NCBI GenBank assembly: GCA_903837605.1
Contig: CAILVF010000038.1
Span: 1 to 64,000 of the forward strand
Source of the DNA: an uncultured Bacteroidales bacterium
GTDB taxonomy: Bacteria; Bacteroidota; Bacteroidia; Bacteroidales; FEN-979
Reading direction: 5' to 3'
DNA: 64,000 nt
The notes under the pieces were generated by a model, which ran no database searches, had not been told where the DNA came from, and saw nothing but the letters and a program-made list of their open reading frames with translations. The position numbers and the translations under genes are program-made. Shown one piece after another: positions 36,008 through 44,955 of this stretch (positions within the stretch are counted from its first letter, which is position 1; every line of letters starts with the position of its first letter).

Positions 36008-37554
36008 TGCTGCCTCAGTTGAAAACAAAAAAACCGTCATACGGTTTATTATTTCTTGCACTGCTTTCATTAACGGTCTTCATTTTCTTTATGATCAGCA
36101 GTACTGTCAGGCCATATGGCTACTTTATCGATGAGGTTTATTTTATTTCCTGTGCCAAACGCCTGGCTTTCGGGTACGTTGATCAACCGCCTCTTTCGAT
36201 TGCTCTTTTAGCCCTGATACAAGTACTACTTGGACATAGCATGACAGTAGTGCGTATCCTGCCAGCCTTAAGTATAGCAGCAACAGTATTTGTTACCGGG
36301 CTGATTGCACGACGCCTGGGCGGAGGCCTTTCAAGTATGCTGCTCGCAGGCATGGCCGTTATGGTAATGCCTGTATTGTTGGTATTCGGGAGCCTGTATT
36401 CCATGAATGCTTATGAGCCTCTTCTCTGGACCTCGGTTGCGTTTTTTTCCGTAAAAATGGTGCAGGAGGATGATCCACGCTATTGGCTCTGGATAGGGAT
36501 ATTATTTGGGATCGGTATGGAAATGAAGCATACCATAGTTCTGTATGGCATAGCCCTCCTTTTCGGACTTCTGGTTTCGGATAAACGCAGGTTGCTGTTT
36601 AACAGGTGGATACTCTGGGGCCTGCTGTTTGCGTTCCTGCTGATCCTCCCCAACATCATCTGGCAGGTCGTCAGTCATTTCCCGTCCCTGGAGCTTTACA
36701 GGAACTCATTTTCTTCCAAAAATATAATCAAATCGTATTTGCAGGTGTTTATTGAACAGATCATTTTTGCAAACCCGGCAACCTTCCCGTTATGGATCAC
36801 CGGGATCATTGCGCTGATCTTCCCAAAAGGCAGGACCTACCGCTTCATGTTGTTTGCTTACTTGTTTTTATTGGGGATTATGATGCTGGGACATTCGAGC
36901 AGACCCGACAGGATAAGTTCCATCTATACATTCTTTTTTGCTTACGGGGCGGTGGCTATAGAGCAGTACATGAAAAAGACATGGAGAACCACCGCTCAAA
37001 TTGCAATAGCTGCACTCATGCTGGCCGGCGGCTGTATCCTGGCGCCGGTATTTTGTCCTGTGCTGCCACCTGCTGCATTAAAAACCCATATTGCCAGGCT
37101 CGGGCTCCACCTGGAAATCGAAGAAGGGAAGAAAGGCGAACCCATTCCTCAATGGCTGGCCGACCGCATAGGGTGGCCCGAAATGGCGGCAGAGGTGTCG
37201 CGGGTTTATCATTCACTAACACCTGCCGAACAACGCAACGCAGCAATCATATCTACCAATTACGGAGAAGCCGGGGCACTTGAACTCTATGGTTCCGAAT
37301 ATGGCCTGCCCCCAGTTTTCGCAACACATAACAGCTTTCATTCCTGGGGGCCTCCATCCGACAGCATTCAAACATATATCGGAGTTTTTATTGATCTTGA
37401 GGATGTTCTCCCAAGATTCAACAGCGTTGAGGAAGCCTCAGTTTACCTTTGCCCCGACTGCACCAGGCCGCAACACAGGGTGCCTGTGTATGTTATGAGG
37501 GGACCGAAGTTTTCAATGGAAAAAGAATGGCCGAAATTTAAATTATACCATTAG
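36007..37554 (+). CDS. GT39/ArnT-like membrane glycosyltransferase
   Basis: About 515 residues with eleven or so membrane segments and a soluble C-terminal domain of about 150 residues. The first extracytoplasmic loop has YFIDEVYFISCAKRLAFGYVDQPPL, the DExY-type acidic pair of PMT/ArnT-fold glycosyltransferases of family 39/83, which use polyprenyl-linked sugars. The C-terminal loop (NYGEAGALELYG) resembles related envelope enzymes. It could add a sugar to lipid or protein; the acceptor is unknown. ATG 36007 overlaps the previous TAA, so translation is probably coupled; an ATG at 35995 is less likely. Confidence 0.88.
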   Translation: MLPQLKTKKPSYGLLFLALLSLTVFIFFMISSTVRPYGYFIDEVYFISCAKRLAFGYVDQPPLSIALLALIQVLLGHSMTVVRILPALSIAATVFVTGLIARRLGGGLSSMLLAGMAVMVMPVLLVFGSLYSMNAYEPLLWTSVAFFSVKMVQEDDPRYWLWIGILFGIGMEMKHTIVLYGIALLFGLLVSDKRRLLFNRWILWGLLFAFLLILPNIIWQVVSHFPSLELYRNSFSSKNIIKSYLQVFIEQIIFANPATFPLWITGIIALIFPKGRTYRFMLFAYLFLLGIMMLGHSSRPDRISSIYTFFFAYGAVAIEQYMKKTWRTTAQIAIAALMLAGGCILAPVFCPVLPPAALKTHIARLGLHLEIEEGKKGEPIPQWLADRIGWPEMAAEVSRVYHSLTPAEQRNAAIISTNYGEAGALELYGSEYGLPPVFATHNSFHSWGPPSDSIQTYIGVFIDLEDVLPRFNSVEEASVYLCPDCTRPQHRVPVYVMRGPKFSMEKEWPKFKLYH

Positions 37555-37576
37555 CCGCAGAAATTCTCAAAAAGAG

Positions 37577-37584
37577 TAACTTTG
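37577..37584 (+). promoter_or_regulatory. -7 promoter box upstream of small lipoprotein gene
   Basis: TAACTTTG followed by GACATTG, 82 bp before the ATG at 37667. The leader would be about 75 nt. No clear -33. Confidence 0.45.
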
Positions 37585-37666
37585 ACATTGCTCACTATAA
37601 AGTCCATATAACTCCGGGAGAACTTAAGAGTGCGGGGTCAGCACTATAATCACTGACACAAGTTGA

Positions 37667-38254
37667 ATGAAAAAAATCCTGTTATTCATTAGTGTAATCG
37701 CCCTTGTATCAACAGGCGGCTGTAAAAAAGACTCATCATCATCCGATCCGACAGGTCTGAACAACCAGGATATCGTAAATGCGATATTCCAGGCTGGCAT
37801 GGCCTGGAACACCCCTACAAAATCATTAAAAGGGGTTTACCCGATCAACATCAGTGTTGACAACACGAAAACCGGGCCTGAGGGCGGTAATATCCATGTA
37901 ATCGGAAGCGTAACCGGCTCGATGACCATGGACGACCACACAGGCGCAATCATCAGCGGAACCATGCTGCTGGGCCTCACTGAGACGATTAACGCCTATG
38001 CATTTAAATCAAACGGGCTGACCTATGTAATGAACGGGGCACCGTATGTATCGCTTTCCGGTACATTCACCCTGGTAAACGGGGGCAAATTTGGTTCAGC
38101 ATCCAGCATGCAGATAGGGGGAGGAGTTAAAGTAACCGGAAATGGCGTTGATAAAACCGTCAACATCAATTTAACTATAATTCTCAACTCAAACGGAACA
38201 GGCGGCAGCGTAAGCGGAACAATTGACGGCGTTTCGGTTAATTATAACTTTTAG
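37667..38254 (+). CDS. hypothetical lipoprotein
   Basis: 195 residues with a lipobox (VSTGGC, Cys 19). The mature part has regular beta strands rich in Gly, Thr, Ser and Asn (GGNIHVIGSVTGSMTMDDHTG, GTMLLGLTETINAY, VNINLTIILNSNG), suggesting a single beta-sandwich or lipocalin-like domain. I recognise no family. It follows its own promoter and precedes a membrane protein gene by 30 bp. Confidence 0.78.
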   Translation: MKKILLFISVIALVSTGGCKKDSSSSDPTGLNNQDIVNAIFQAGMAWNTPTKSLKGVYPINISVDNTKTGPEGGNIHVIGSVTGSMTMDDHTGAIISGTMLLGLTETINAYAFKSNGLTYVMNGAPYVSLSGTFTLVNGGKFGSASSMQIGGGVKVTGNGVDKTVNINLTIILNSNGTGGSVSGTIDGVSVNYNF

Positions 38255-38284
38255 TCGATCTGCAGCCTACAGTATGATTCTTCC

Positions 38285-39193
38285 ATGATAAAAAGTGAAA
38301 AAAACATACAGTTCTTTTTTACCAGGCTTCTCTCTGAAGAGATCAGGAAGAAGAGTGAAAGAGTTATCATCACTATTGCTGTTATCAGTTTTATAGTCCA
38401 CCTACTGCTTGTTGCACTGGTAAACTTCGGGGTTTTGCAGCTGAACGATTATTCCCATTTATTCAGCAACCCGATCTCTGCAATTTACACCCCATTTTCA
38501 TTTATCCTGATCTATGAAGTATACCTCCTGGTCTACTACTTGCCGAAGTCAACAACGATATATATTGGCAAGCAATACGAGATCATAACTTTGATCCTGA
38601 TACGGGGTATTTTCAAGGACCTGGCCAACCTTCAATTCACACGCGACTGGTTTAATGTAAGCTATGACCTGAAGTTCACTTACGATCTTGCGGCTACACT
38701 TATCCTGTTTTTCCTGATCTATGCTTTCTATAAGCTCAACGAGAGAAAAAGCGAAGAGCGTCAGGAAAAAAACATTCTGTCGGATGAAATCCTGAAATTC
38801 ATCAGGATGAAGAACATCATCGCAATTTGTTTGATCCCCATATTTGTGATCCTGGCTGTATGGGGGTTGTTCCACTGGATACATGGCAGTTTTTTTTCAA
38901 TCAGCCAGATTGTGACTTCCCTGAAAGATGTCAACACAATCTTTTTTAATGAATTCTTTACTGTACTGATCCTTACTGATGTTTTATTGCTTTTACTCTC
39001 TTTTTCCCATACCGATAAATTCAATAAGGTAATACGGAATTCAGGGTTTATCATATCGACAATCCTGATAAAACTTTCTTTTGGCTCGGATGGGCTGTTA
39101 AATACTATCCTCATCGTCGCTGCGGTATTATTCGGAGTGATCTTATTGCTGATCCATAATCAATACAAGAAGATTATACTCCCCGATAACTGA
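38285..39193 (+). CDS. membrane protein of unknown function
   Basis: 302 residues with eight or so hydrophobic segments and a charged cytoplasmic loop (KLNERKSEERQEKNILSDEILKF) around residue 150. The N-terminus (FFTRLLSEEIRKKSERV) is amphipathic. The two halves appear similar in layout but not in sequence. No family recognised. Confidence 0.75.
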   Translation: MIKSEKNIQFFFTRLLSEEIRKKSERVIITIAVISFIVHLLLVALVNFGVLQLNDYSHLFSNPISAIYTPFSFILIYEVYLLVYYLPKSTTIYIGKQYEIITLILIRGIFKDLANLQFTRDWFNVSYDLKFTYDLAATLILFFLIYAFYKLNERKSEERQEKNILSDEILKFIRMKNIIAICLIPIFVILAVWGLFHWIHGSFFSISQIVTSLKDVNTIFFNEFFTVLILTDVLLLLLSFSHTDKFNKVIRNSGFIISTILIKLSFGSDGLLNTILIVAAVLFGVILLLIHNQYKKIILPDN

Positions 39194-39258
39194 GGATTGA
39201 ATGGGGTTTATTCTGAAAAACCTGAACTTATGATAACACGGTCAGAAAGGAGACTGTC

Positions 39259-40692
39259 ATGAAGTTAACCCGTTTAATATCCTTCTTCGCATTCGTTATG
39301 GCTTTTGCTGCGAACCCGATTACTGCAGGTGCAACAGCAGGCGAAACCAATAGCAATGGCAAAGAGGGCAAGCCAGTGTCGGTCATGCTTACCAGCTACA
39401 GCACCACCCTTTTAGCCAATGGCAGGGACCAGACCAGGCTAAGGATAGCCCTTACCGACAGCCTATCCAGGGAAATCAAATCATCATGTGACTCTGTGCG
39501 CATTTATGTCAGCGGAGATGGAAAATTGAAGGCAACAGCAGGTAATATTCTGGTATATCGCAACGATACTGCCGGTAACCGGTATGCTGCATGCTGCCTT
39601 TCAAAAGGAGTCCTGAATCTTATATTCATTGCAGGAACCGTTCCGGGGAAAGTCAAGATTGAAGCCCGCTCGGGTAAGCTCTGGCCGGGGTCCCATGAAA
39701 TTCATACGCTTACGGCCGGTTTTCATCTGATGAAACCAAAACCAGACCAACTGCCTCGAACCACTAAGAGAATTGATAAAATGATAGGAGCAGATATTTC
39801 ATTCCTCCCTGAGATCGAGGCGAGGGGGAGCAAATTTTCCGATAATGGGAAAGAGGAAGATGCCATAAAATTATTAAAGGATAACGGGTTCAATTACATC
39901 CGTTTAAGGGTATTTGTCAACCCGGCCGGCAAACAAGGATATTCCCCCGGCAAAGGATTTTGCGACCTGGGTCACACCCTAGCAATGGCCCGCAGAATCA
40001 GCGAGGCAGGGATGAAATTGCTTCTTGATTTCCATTACAGCGATTACTGGGCCGACCCCCAGCAGCAGTTCAAACCTGAAGCCTGGGCAAACCTGGATTT
40101 TAAAACATTGAAAGACTCCATCAAAGCTTATACATCATATGTATTGCTTGCCCTGAAAAAGCAGGGAACCATTCCGGCAATGGTACAGGTCGGGAACGAG
40201 ATCAACCATGGCATCCTCTGGCCCGACGGGCATATTGGCAATCCTGACCAGCTTGCAGGCCTGCTTAAAGCGGGTATAGAGGGAGTTGAGGCTGTTGATC
40301 CGAAGCTGCCGGTGATGCTGCATCTTGCCCTGGGCGGACAAAACGAGGAGGCTGTTTTCTGGCTCGACAATATGACAGCCAGGGGCGTAAAATTCGACAT
40401 CATCGGGCTCTCCTACTATCCGCGCTGGCACGGAACCCCGGAGGACCTTAAATTCAACCTGAACGATCTTCTGAAAAGATATCATAAGCCGCTTAACGTG
40501 GTTGAATATTCCGACTTCAAACGTGAAGTTCATGATATCATTTTTTCCTTGCCGGACGATATGGGTAAAGGAGCCTGCATATGGGAACCGCTCAACAGCT
40601 GGAGCGGACTTTTCGACCGCGGGGGAGCCACCACAAAGCTTATCAATATTTACGATGAACTGAATTCGAAGTACCTGAAACCTGTAAAATGA
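39259..40692 (+). CDS. GH53 arabinogalactan endo-beta-1,4-galactanase
   Basis: 477 residues. A signal peptide, then a bacterial-Ig-like domain (about 35-150, VSVMLTSYSTTLLANGRDQTRLRI ...), then the GH53 catalytic domain starting at IGADISFLPEIEARG. The acid/base Glu is in MVQVGNEINHG near residue 313, the nucleophile Glu in NVVEYSDF near 414. These are the family's catalytic residues, so it should hydrolyse pectic galactan. A GGAG Shine-Dalgarno lies before the ATG. The stop overlaps the ATG of the dehydrogenase pseudogene. No SusCD genes are nearby. Confidence 0.93.
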   Translation: MKLTRLISFFAFVMAFAANPITAGATAGETNSNGKEGKPVSVMLTSYSTTLLANGRDQTRLRIALTDSLSREIKSSCDSVRIYVSGDGKLKATAGNILVYRNDTAGNRYAACCLSKGVLNLIFIAGTVPGKVKIEARSGKLWPGSHEIHTLTAGFHLMKPKPDQLPRTTKRIDKMIGADISFLPEIEARGSKFSDNGKEEDAIKLLKDNGFNYIRLRVFVNPAGKQGYSPGKGFCDLGHTLAMARRISEAGMKLLLDFHYSDYWADPQQQFKPEAWANLDFKTLKDSIKAYTSYVLLALKKQGTIPAMVQVGNEINHGILWPDGHIGNPDQLAGLLKAGIEGVEAVDPKLPVMLHLALGGQNEEAVFWLDNMTARGVKFDIIGLSYYPRWHGTPEDLKFNLNDLLKRYHKPLNVVEYSDFKREVHDIIFSLPDDMGKGACIWEPLNSWSGLFDRGGATTKLINIYDELNSKYLKPVK

Positions 40693-41173
40693 AAATCAAG
40701 GGGAACAAAATCCTTATCACAGTCGGCGCATCAGGGATAGGCCTGGGGCTTGCCGAACGCTTCGTCAAAGAAAATAATACCGTTATTGTTTGCGGACGAC
40801 GTAAGTCCCGCTTAACTGAGGTTTCGGAAAAAATTCCCGGAATCATTACCAGGGCCTGCGATCTCTCGACAGTCTCAGGAAGGGAAGGGCTTTTCAACTG
40901 GATATCGGCCGAACATGACGACCTGAATGTGCTGATCAATAACGCCGGCATACAGCAGATCATGGGGGTTCACGATACAGACATTTTTCAAAGGGCGGAG
41001 GAAGAAATAAAGATCAATATCGAAGCCCCTCCCCACCTGTAAGCGATTTCATTGAAGCCGTTTTTAAACAACTCAAAGAAGGGAAGAACGAGATCACTTT
41101 CGGATTCAGCGAAGCCATGACCAAAGCATGGCCTGAAGACCTTAAAAAAGCGTTTAACAGAATGAACAAATAA
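40689..41173 (+). pseudogene. internally deleted short-chain dehydrogenase (DltE-like)
   Basis: The first frame (40689-41042) encodes the NAD-binding half of an SDR (ITVGASGIGLGLAERF, NNAGI) and stops after NIEAPPHL. A second frame from about 41030 to 41173 (PPVSDFIEAVFKQL ... FGFSEAMTKAWP ... FNRMNK) is the C-terminal end of the same family. The catalytic YxxxK helix and about 80-90 residues in between are missing, and the two parts are in different frames, which indicates an internal deletion with a frameshift near 41025-41040. The usual Tyr/Lys active site is absent, so the product cannot be an active dehydrogenase. ATG overlaps the GH53 stop. Confidence 0.85.
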
Positions 41174-41180
41174 TCATACC

Positions 41181-41759
41181 ATGTCAAAATCGATAAAAGG
41201 CACAAAAACAGAACAGAACCTGCTGAAATCATTCGCAGGAGAGTCACAGGCCAGGAACCGCTATGAGTTCTTTGCCAGCGTCGCAAAAAAAGAAGGCTAC
41301 GAGCAGATCGCTGCCATTTTCATGGAAACATCAAACCAGGAAAAAGAGCACGCAAAACGCTTCTTCAAATTCCTGGAAGGCGGGATGACCGAAATTTCGG
41401 CATCTTACCCGGCAGGGATTATCGGGACTACAAAAGAAAACCTGAAAGCCGCAGCTGAAGGGGAACACGAAGAGTGGTCAGACCTGTACCCTGACTTTGC
41501 AGAAGTTGCAAAAGAGGAAGGGTTCATGGAGGTCGCCGTCGCTTTTCAAATGATATCAAAAGTTGAAGCCGAGCATGAACGCCGGTACCTGAAACTTCTG
41601 CAAAACGTTTCAGAAGACAAGGTGTTTATTAAAGACGGCAAGGTTTGGTGGAAATGCCTAAACTGCGGTTATGTGTATGAATCTGCAAAAGCCATGGAAA
41701 ATTGCCCGGCCTGCCTGCATCCGAAAGCATATATGCAGGTAAGGGAGGATAATTACTGA
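41181..41759 (+). CDS. rbr: rubrerythrin
   Basis: 192 residues. The N-terminal four-helix diiron domain has LLKSFAGESQARNRYEFFA, NQEKEHAKRFFKFLEGG and KVEAEHERRYLKLL, with the Glu and His ligands; the C-terminal rubredoxin-like domain has CLNCGYVYES and CPACLHPK, giving the four Cys for one iron. Rubrerythrin reduces hydrogen peroxide to water in anaerobes, so the organism probably lives with little oxygen. Eight bases separate it from the pseudogene. Confidence 0.96.
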   Translation: MSKSIKGTKTEQNLLKSFAGESQARNRYEFFASVAKKEGYEQIAAIFMETSNQEKEHAKRFFKFLEGGMTEISASYPAGIIGTTKENLKAAAEGEHEEWSDLYPDFAEVAKEEGFMEVAVAFQMISKVEAEHERRYLKLLQNVSEDKVFIKDGKVWWKCLNCGYVYESAKAMENCPACLHPKAYMQVREDNY

Positions 41760-41800
41760 TCATTCCTGAAATTGGCTGAAGGGTGTTTTGATATCGCCTG

Positions 41801-42265
41801 CTAAGGATGGATATCGTAACTCATGCCTCCGAGCAGTTTCCAGCAGGAACCTGATTTAATCCAGGTATGCGTTATACGCGACGAGACTTTTTTTATCCCC
41901 CCGGCATCGTCGGGGCATTCGACTTTTATGACATACTGGGTCAAAGCAACATCCCCAAGCAATCGTATCCCCTGACGGTCAATTTTAATACTGCATTTTG
42001 AAGGCCCTGGCATGAGTTTCCGCATGAAAACTGCGCTCTCGTTCTTGTCGATCGGCCTTAATTGTGTGCCTGGCCAGCCAAGGAATTGCTCATCCACAAT
42101 TGATAAAACACCCTTGTAATCGGCCTTATAGAGGTTTGTGAAATAGGCCTCCTCGAGTTTCCATATTTTTTCTTCGGCCGTGTCGCTTTTTGGAATTACG
42201 AACATCTGTGCTGAACAATAAAATGAACACAGTAACAGAAAAAATGCCGGGAAGCTTGCTTTCAT
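41801..42265 (-). CDS. exported SnoaL/DUF4440-like protein
   Basis: 154 residues with a signal peptide (MKASFPAFFLLLCSFYCSAQ). The mature part (IWKLEEAYFTNLYKADYKGVLSIVDEQFLGWP ... ITHTWIKSGSCWKLLGG) shows the conical NTF2-like fold of DUF4440 proteins, which usually bind small ligands. Such domains are often enzymes or binding proteins, but no catalytic residue can be named. Confidence 0.8.
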   Translation of the reverse strand: MKASFPAFFLLLCSFYCSAQMFVIPKSDTAEEKIWKLEEAYFTNLYKADYKGVLSIVDEQFLGWPGTQLRPIDKNESAVFMRKLMPGPSKCSIKIDRQGIRLLGDVALTQYVIKVECPDDAGGIKKVSSRITHTWIKSGSCWKLLGGMSYDIHP

Positions 42266-42345
42266 AAAATGCTGATTTTTGTTGTAAAACTACTAATAAT
42301 AAAAAGAATTTTTTAAAATTCGAATTTTGTGATTTAAATTTGTTT

Positions 42346-42353
42346 TATCTTTG
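42346..42353 (+). promoter_or_regulatory. -7 promoter box of the TetR operon
   Basis: TATCTTTG, a perfect TAnnTTTG match, 23 bp before the ATG at 42376. It directly abuts the operator at 42353-42368. Confidence 0.6.
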
Positions 42354-42368
42354 ACCGACCGTTCAGTC
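42353..42368. promoter_or_regulatory. TetR-family operator overlapping the promoter
   Basis: GACCGACCGTTCAGTC is an imperfect 16-bp palindrome (GACnGAnCGnTCnGTC, 12 of 16 positions symmetric), the typical form of TetR/AcrR-type sites. It lies over the expected transcription start, between the -7 box and the ATG of the TetR gene. Autoregulation of the operon by its own TetR is the simplest reading. Confidence 0.6.
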
Positions 42369-42375
42369 ATAAAGT

Positions 42376-42948
42376 ATGTGCCCGAGAACAAGCGAACAGT
42401 TTGAAGAGATACGTGAGAGCAAGCGCAGGCAGATTCTATATGCCGCCATCGAATGTTTTGCAACTTCCGGATATCATTCAGTGTCGATCAGCGATCTCGC
42501 AAAACATGCAGGGATCTCAAAAGGGCTGATGTATAATTATTTCAGCAGCAAGGAGGAATTACTTAAGACCATTTTCAGAGAGGTTATGGAAGAGATGATG
42601 GGGCTCTTCAATCCTGATCATGTAGAAGAACTGGACAGGACTACCCTGCTGAAATACATGGACAAGCTTTTTGAACACCTAAGGTCAAACCTAATGCTAT
42701 GGAAAATGTATATGGCTATTTTCAGTCAGCCTGCCGTATTGCAGATCCTTGAGAAAGAGATCATCTCTGTGGCCGATCAGCCGATGGTAATGCTTGAACG
42801 GTATTTTGCGAAGCAGGGTTATAAGGAACCTGCCCTTGAAGTGTCATTCCTGGGCACCCTTACGAGCGGCGTTATCTATGAATTTATAGCCGATCCGGTG
42901 AAATACCCTCTTGATAAGATAAAACAACGAATCATTGGATTATACTGA
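42376..42948 (+). CDS. TetR/AcrR family transcriptional regulator
   Basis: 190 residues. The N-terminal 50 residues are a standard TetR DNA-binding domain (ILYAAIECFATSGYHSVSISDLAKHAGISKGLMYNYFSSKEELL). The C-terminal ligand domain has no name I can assign. It heads the LolA-like/FtsX/ATPase/barrel gene cluster and probably represses it through the operator at 42353-42368. Ligand unknown; lipids or fatty-acyl compounds would suit the transport genes (inference). Confidence 0.93.
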   Translation: MCPRTSEQFEEIRESKRRQILYAAIECFATSGYHSVSISDLAKHAGISKGLMYNYFSSKEELLKTIFREVMEEMMGLFNPDHVEELDRTTLLKYMDKLFEHLRSNLMLWKMYMAIFSQPAVLQILEKEIISVADQPMVMLERYFAKQGYKEPALEVSFLGTLTSGVIYEFIADPVKYPLDKIKQRIIGLY

Positions 42949-42951
42949 GAT

Positions 42952-42965
42952 CTCATCCGCAGTCA
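42952..42965 (+). repeat. dispersed 14-bp repeat, copy 3
   Basis: CTCATCCGCAGTCA, between the TetR stop and the LolA-like start, followed by an A-run. See copies at 17635-17648, 24063-24076 and 47117-47130. Confidence 0.8.
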
Positions 42966-42976
42966 AATAAAAAAAA

Positions 42977-43726
42977 ATGAAAAAACTGGTTTTAACAATA
43001 CTGATGCTGGCTTCACTGCAGATTACTTTTGCCCAGGGACTGACCGCCAAGGAGATCATCCGGAAGGCCGACGACAAGAACCGCGGACTTTCAAGCCAGG
43101 GGATCATGACCATGACCGTAATTCGGCCCGACTGGACAAGGACCATCACAATGAAGACATGGTCGAAGTCCAGGGAATATTCTCTTGTTCTGATCACCGC
43201 ACCCGCCAAGGACAAGGGACAGGTATTTCTCAAGATAAAGACCGAGATGTGGAACTGGGTGCCTTCAATAGACAAAACTATTAAGATCCCGCCCTCGATG
43301 ATGCTGCAAAGCTGGATGGGCTCCGATTTCACGAACGACGACCTGGTGAAACAGTCGTCGATCGTGGTGGATTATACGCATAAGCTGCTGGCCAAAGAAA
43401 AGGTAAGGGATATGGACTGCTACAAGATCGAGCTCACTCCCCTGCCCGATGCCCCGGTGGTTTGGGGAAAGGTGATCATGTGGATAACAGTGAGCGGCTT
43501 CGACATGTGGATGGCCGAGTATTACGACGAGGACAGCAAGCTTGTGAATGTTTCAAATAATTATGATATACGGCGGATGGGCGACCGCGAAATCCCAACC
43601 CGCCTTGAAATGGTGCCTGTGAACAAGAAAGGCCAAAAAACGGTGATGCATATCGATGAGATGAAGTTCAATACCGGCATTGATGAGAGTTTCTTCTCCC
43701 AGCAGAACATGAAAAAGATAAAGTAA
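42977..43726 (+). CDS. LolA-like outer membrane lipoprotein-sorting protein
   Basis: 249 residues, signal peptide ending in TFAQ. The fold is the LolA-like half-barrel: GIMTMTVIRPDWTRTITMKTW ... FLKIKTEMWNWVPSIDKTIKIPPSMMLQSWMGSDFTNDDLV, a signature shared with proteins annotated as outer membrane lipoprotein-sorting protein (PF17131). The hydrophobic cavity carries acyl chains in LolA and its relatives. Here it lies next to FtsX permeases and a LolD-like ATPase, so it is the likely periplasmic carrier of a lipid or lipoprotein. Confidence 0.9.
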   Translation: MKKLVLTILMLASLQITFAQGLTAKEIIRKADDKNRGLSSQGIMTMTVIRPDWTRTITMKTWSKSREYSLVLITAPAKDKGQVFLKIKTEMWNWVPSIDKTIKIPPSMMLQSWMGSDFTNDDLVKQSSIVVDYTHKLLAKEKVRDMDCYKIELTPLPDAPVVWGKVIMWITVSGFDMWMAEYYDEDSKLVNVSNNYDIRRMGDREIPTRLEMVPVNKKGQKTVMHIDEMKFNTGIDESFFSQQNMKKIK

Positions 43727-43727
43727 T

Positions 43728-44948
43728 ATGGGCGACATCAGGCTGGCATGGCGAAATATTTGGAGAAACAAAAGAAGGACCCTGCTCACCGCCGCTTCCA
43801 TCTTCCTCGCAGTATTCCTGGCGCTTATGGTGCGTTCTCTGCAAATGGGGCTCTTCGACAATCTCATCCAGGTTGCCATCGAATCACATACAGGCCATAT
43901 ACAGATACATAAAAAAGGCTACTGGGACGACAAGACCATCGACAATACCATGCTTTACAACGATTCCATGGAAACTGCCGTGAACAGCAGGAAAAATATA
44001 GTGGTTACGGTACCCAGGCTGGAATATTTTGCCCTTGCTTCCACGGGCATGCAAACCAAAGGTGTTATGATCATAGGCACCGATCCCCTGAAGGAAAACG
44101 CACTTACCCACCTGAAATCAAAGATGCTCAGCGGGCTTTACCTTGATCAGTCGGGCAACGGAGTCATACTGGCACAGGGATTGGCCGGGTTCCTCGGACT
44201 TCATACGGGCGACACCCTGATCCTTATCGGCCAGGGGTTCCATGGTGTTAGCGCAGCAGGTAAGTTCCCCGTGAGAGGGATTTTACACCTCCCCTCCCCT
44301 GTGCTCGACAACCAGGTGGTGTATATGAACCTGGGTTCGGCCCAGGATTTCTTCGGCGCCGAAAACAGGATCACTTCCCTATCGATCAGCCTGAAAGATC
44401 CTGACAAAATAGACCTGACCCTGAACGAACTGAAATCGGCCGTAAACCTTGAAAAGTTCGAGGTCATGCCCTGGGACGAGCTGATGGTGGAGGTTATGCA
44501 ACAGCTAAAGGTCAAAACTGCCAGCGGTATGATCATCATCTCCATACTTTATATGATAGTGGGTTTCGGGATCTTCGGCACCGTGGTCATGATGACCAAC
44601 GAAAGAATAAAGGAGTTCGGAGTGATCGTCTCGGTGGGGATGCAGAAAAGCCGGCTTGCCGCGATACTTGTGCTGGAGATGGTTTTTATTGGCCTCACCG
44701 GTGCATTGAGCGGCGTGGCCGGGGCACTTCCCATCATGGCCTGGTACCATTTCAACCCCATACACCTCTGGGGAAGCATGGCCCAGACATATATTGCCTA
44801 TGGCATTGAACCCCTGCTCCCGCTTGCGCTGAAACCCGGCTTCATCATATCCAATGTTGCTGCGGTTCTTGTCATCGTGTTGTTCACCTGTATTTTCCCG
44901 GTCCGCAGGGTTCTCAGGCTCAAAGTGGCCGAAGCCCTTCATAAATAA
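43728..44948 (+). CDS. FtsX/LolCE-type ABC transporter permease 1
   Basis: 406 residues. N-terminal membrane segment after DIRLAWRNIWRNKRRTLLTAAS, a large periplasmic domain (MacB_PCD type, about 45-260), then three membrane segments (IISILYMIVGFGIFGTVVMMTNER ... VLEMVFIGLTGALSGVAG ... NVAAVLVIVLFTCIF) ending in FPVRRVLRLKVAEALHK. This is the FtsX topology of LolC/LolE and MacB. One base separates it from the LolA-like gene. Works with the second permease as a heterodimer (inference from similar size). Confidence 0.92.
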   Translation: MGDIRLAWRNIWRNKRRTLLTAASIFLAVFLALMVRSLQMGLFDNLIQVAIESHTGHIQIHKKGYWDDKTIDNTMLYNDSMETAVNSRKNIVVTVPRLEYFALASTGMQTKGVMIIGTDPLKENALTHLKSKMLSGLYLDQSGNGVILAQGLAGFLGLHTGDTLILIGQGFHGVSAAGKFPVRGILHLPSPVLDNQVVYMNLGSAQDFFGAENRITSLSISLKDPDKIDLTLNELKSAVNLEKFEVMPWDELMVEVMQQLKVKTASGMIIISILYMIVGFGIFGTVVMMTNERIKEFGVIVSVGMQKSRLAAILVLEMVFIGLTGALSGVAGALPIMAWYHFNPIHLWGSMAQTYIAYGIEPLLPLALKPGFIISNVAAVLVIVLFTCIFPVRRVLRLKVAEALHK

Positions 44949-44955
44949 TAAACGT

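Noticed and set aside
28550..41120. Additional GCGAAGC sequences at about 28550, 35560 and 41110
   Set aside because: They lie in conserved codons (Ser-Glu-Ala) without a flanking stem, so they are chance matches and not members of the hairpin family.
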